Shown in pieces: positions 47,715 through 48,261 of a DNA stretch of 48,261 bases. The notes beneath the pieces were generated by a model. That model saw only the letters and a list, made by a program, of their open reading frames with translations, was not told the DNA's origin and ran no database searches. The DNA lies in assembly GCF_001567585.1 (NCBI RefSeq), contig NZ_LRQV01000044.1, forward strand, positions 1 to 48,261. Reading direction: 5' to 3'. A program made the position numbers and the translations under genes. The DNA comes from Micromonospora rosaria (GTDB taxonomy: Bacteria; Actinomycetota; Actinomycetes; Mycobacteriales; Micromonosporaceae). Every line of letters starts with the position of its first letter. Positions within the stretch are counted from its first letter, which is position 1.

Positions 47715-48261
47715 ATGCAGGGAAGCAGGAAAGCCAGGATCTGGCGTACCGGCCTGGTCGCGTCCACGACCGCGGCGCTGGTCGCCACCGGAGCCGTGCT
47801 GGCGGTCTCCGCCCAGGCCGCCGCCGGCTGCCGGGTCGACTACCGGGTGAGCAGCAGTTGGGGCGGGGGCTTCACCGCCGACGTGACGGTCACCAACCTG
47901 GGTGACGCGGTCAACGGCTGGCGGCTGACCTGGACGTTCACCGGCGGCCAGCAGGTGAGCCAGGCGTGGAACGCCACCATCCCGAGCGGCACCTCGGCCA
48001 TCACCGCGACGAACGTGTCCTACAACGCGGCGATCCCGACCAACGGGAGCGTGACCTTCGGTTTCAACGGGTCGCAGGGCGGCAGCAACCCGAACCCCAC
48101 GAACTTCGCCCTCAACGGTACGGCCTGCACCGGCTCGGTCGGCCCGACCACCGGCGCGCCCACCACCCCGCCGAACCCGACCACCGCACCGCCGACGACG
48201 CCGCCGCCGACGACCGGGCCGGGCGTGCCGTACTCGAACACGCCCGACGGGTTCGCCGGGG
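47715..48261 (+). CDS. Secreted CBM2 carbohydrate-active protein, 3' end off the window
   Basis: This is the first 182 codons of a gene open at the right edge. There is a signal peptide (residues 1-37, RTGLVASTTAALVATGAVLA then VSAQAAA). A family 2 carbohydrate-binding module follows (GCRVDYRVSSSWGGGFTADV, GWRLTWTFTGGQQVSQAWNA, SVTFGFNGSQGGSNPNPTNF, ALNGTACTG), then a Pro/Thr linker and the beginning of a catalytic domain (VPYSNTPDGFAG). That last stretch resembles the start of family PL1 pectate lyases, but too little is present to be sure; a glycoside hydrolase is possible. ATG 47715 follows GAGGAGAGC. It is divergent from the sigma/beta-helix fusion, which may regulate it. Confidence 0.85.
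   Translation, partial: MQGSRKARIWRTGLVASTTAALVATGAVLAVSAQAAAGCRVDYRVSSSWGGGFTADVTVTNLGDAVNGWRLTWTFTGGQQVSQAWNATIPSGTSAITATNVSYNAAIPTNGSVTFGFNGSQGGSNPNPTNFALNGTACTGSVGPTTGAPTTPPNPTTAPPTTPPPTTGPGVPYSNTPDGFAG

Noticed and set aside
1..48261. CRISPR arrays, tRNA/rRNA genes, insertion sequences and attachment sites
   Set aside because: I found no spaced direct-repeat array, no tRNA-like cloverleaf, no transposase or integrase sequence and no terminal inverted repeats with target duplication; the repeats present are in-frame or short intergenic tandem repeats.

Overview
The window is high-GC actinobacterial chromosome. GTG starts, strong GGAGG sites, 4-bp ATGA/GTGA gene overlaps and the gene repertoire (SARP regulator, CBM2 enzymes, XRE/ImmA pairs, ECF sigma with a long C-terminus) fit Micromonosporaceae, most likely Micromonospora or a relative. 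This assignment is inferred from composition and gene families only. I see no rRNA, tRNA, CRISPR array, transposase or integrase.

Left part (1-16.6 kb), mostly regulation, cell surface and metabolism: a SARP regulator cut by the left edge; a small unknown gene; a LuxR-type regulator; a sortase-anchored DUF11-repeat surface protein; a SAM methyltransferase divergent from an XRE-cupin regulator; a small membrane protein with a two-component pair; a secreted S33 peptidase; a secreted CBM2 esterase; an Old Yellow Enzyme divergent from its likely MerR regulator; a Na+/H+ antiporter; and a full-length S-adenosylhomocysteine hydrolase (ahcY).

Middle part (16.6-33.7 kb), a candidate natural-product locus: a P450-HAD pair is divergent from a tightly coupled operon of a radical SAM/SPASM-like protein, two divergent SAH-hydrolase-like paralogs, a D-2-hydroxyacid dehydrogenase and a NodU/TobZ-type carbamoyltransferase. 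Two glycosyltransferases face it, one fused to a methyltransferase-like domain. Next come a NMT1/ThiY-type ABC uptake system, an adenosine-deaminase-like enzyme and a DUF218 protein. The set suggests production or salvage of a nucleoside-like, carbamoylated and glycosylated metabolite; the product is unknown.

Right part (33.8-43 kb), a candidate peptide-toxin or peptide-signal system: two paralogous small peptides (76 and 73 aa) with aligned GG/AG leader ends and GxxxG cores lie upstream of an HTTM (SdpB-like)/hydrolase fusion, an SdpA/DUF5819-like protein, a methyltransferase and an ABC exporter. A perfect hairpin separates the peptide genes from the processing genes. Divergent from the peptides is an XRE regulator, an ImmA/IrrE metalloprotease and a MAB_1171c-type membrane protein, across an AT-rich region with nested inverted repeats. 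This is my best candidate for a poorly described system.

Right end (43-48.3 kb): a coiled-coil HTH membrane protein, a tiny membrane protein, a one-polypeptide ECF sigma/zinc anti-sigma/transmembrane/beta-helix fusion, and, divergent from it, a secreted CBM2 protein (probably pectin- or cellulose-active) cut by the right edge. A recurrent feature is in-frame tandem duplication at gene starts (response regulator, ABC ATPase, ABC permease), giving several alternative start codons.
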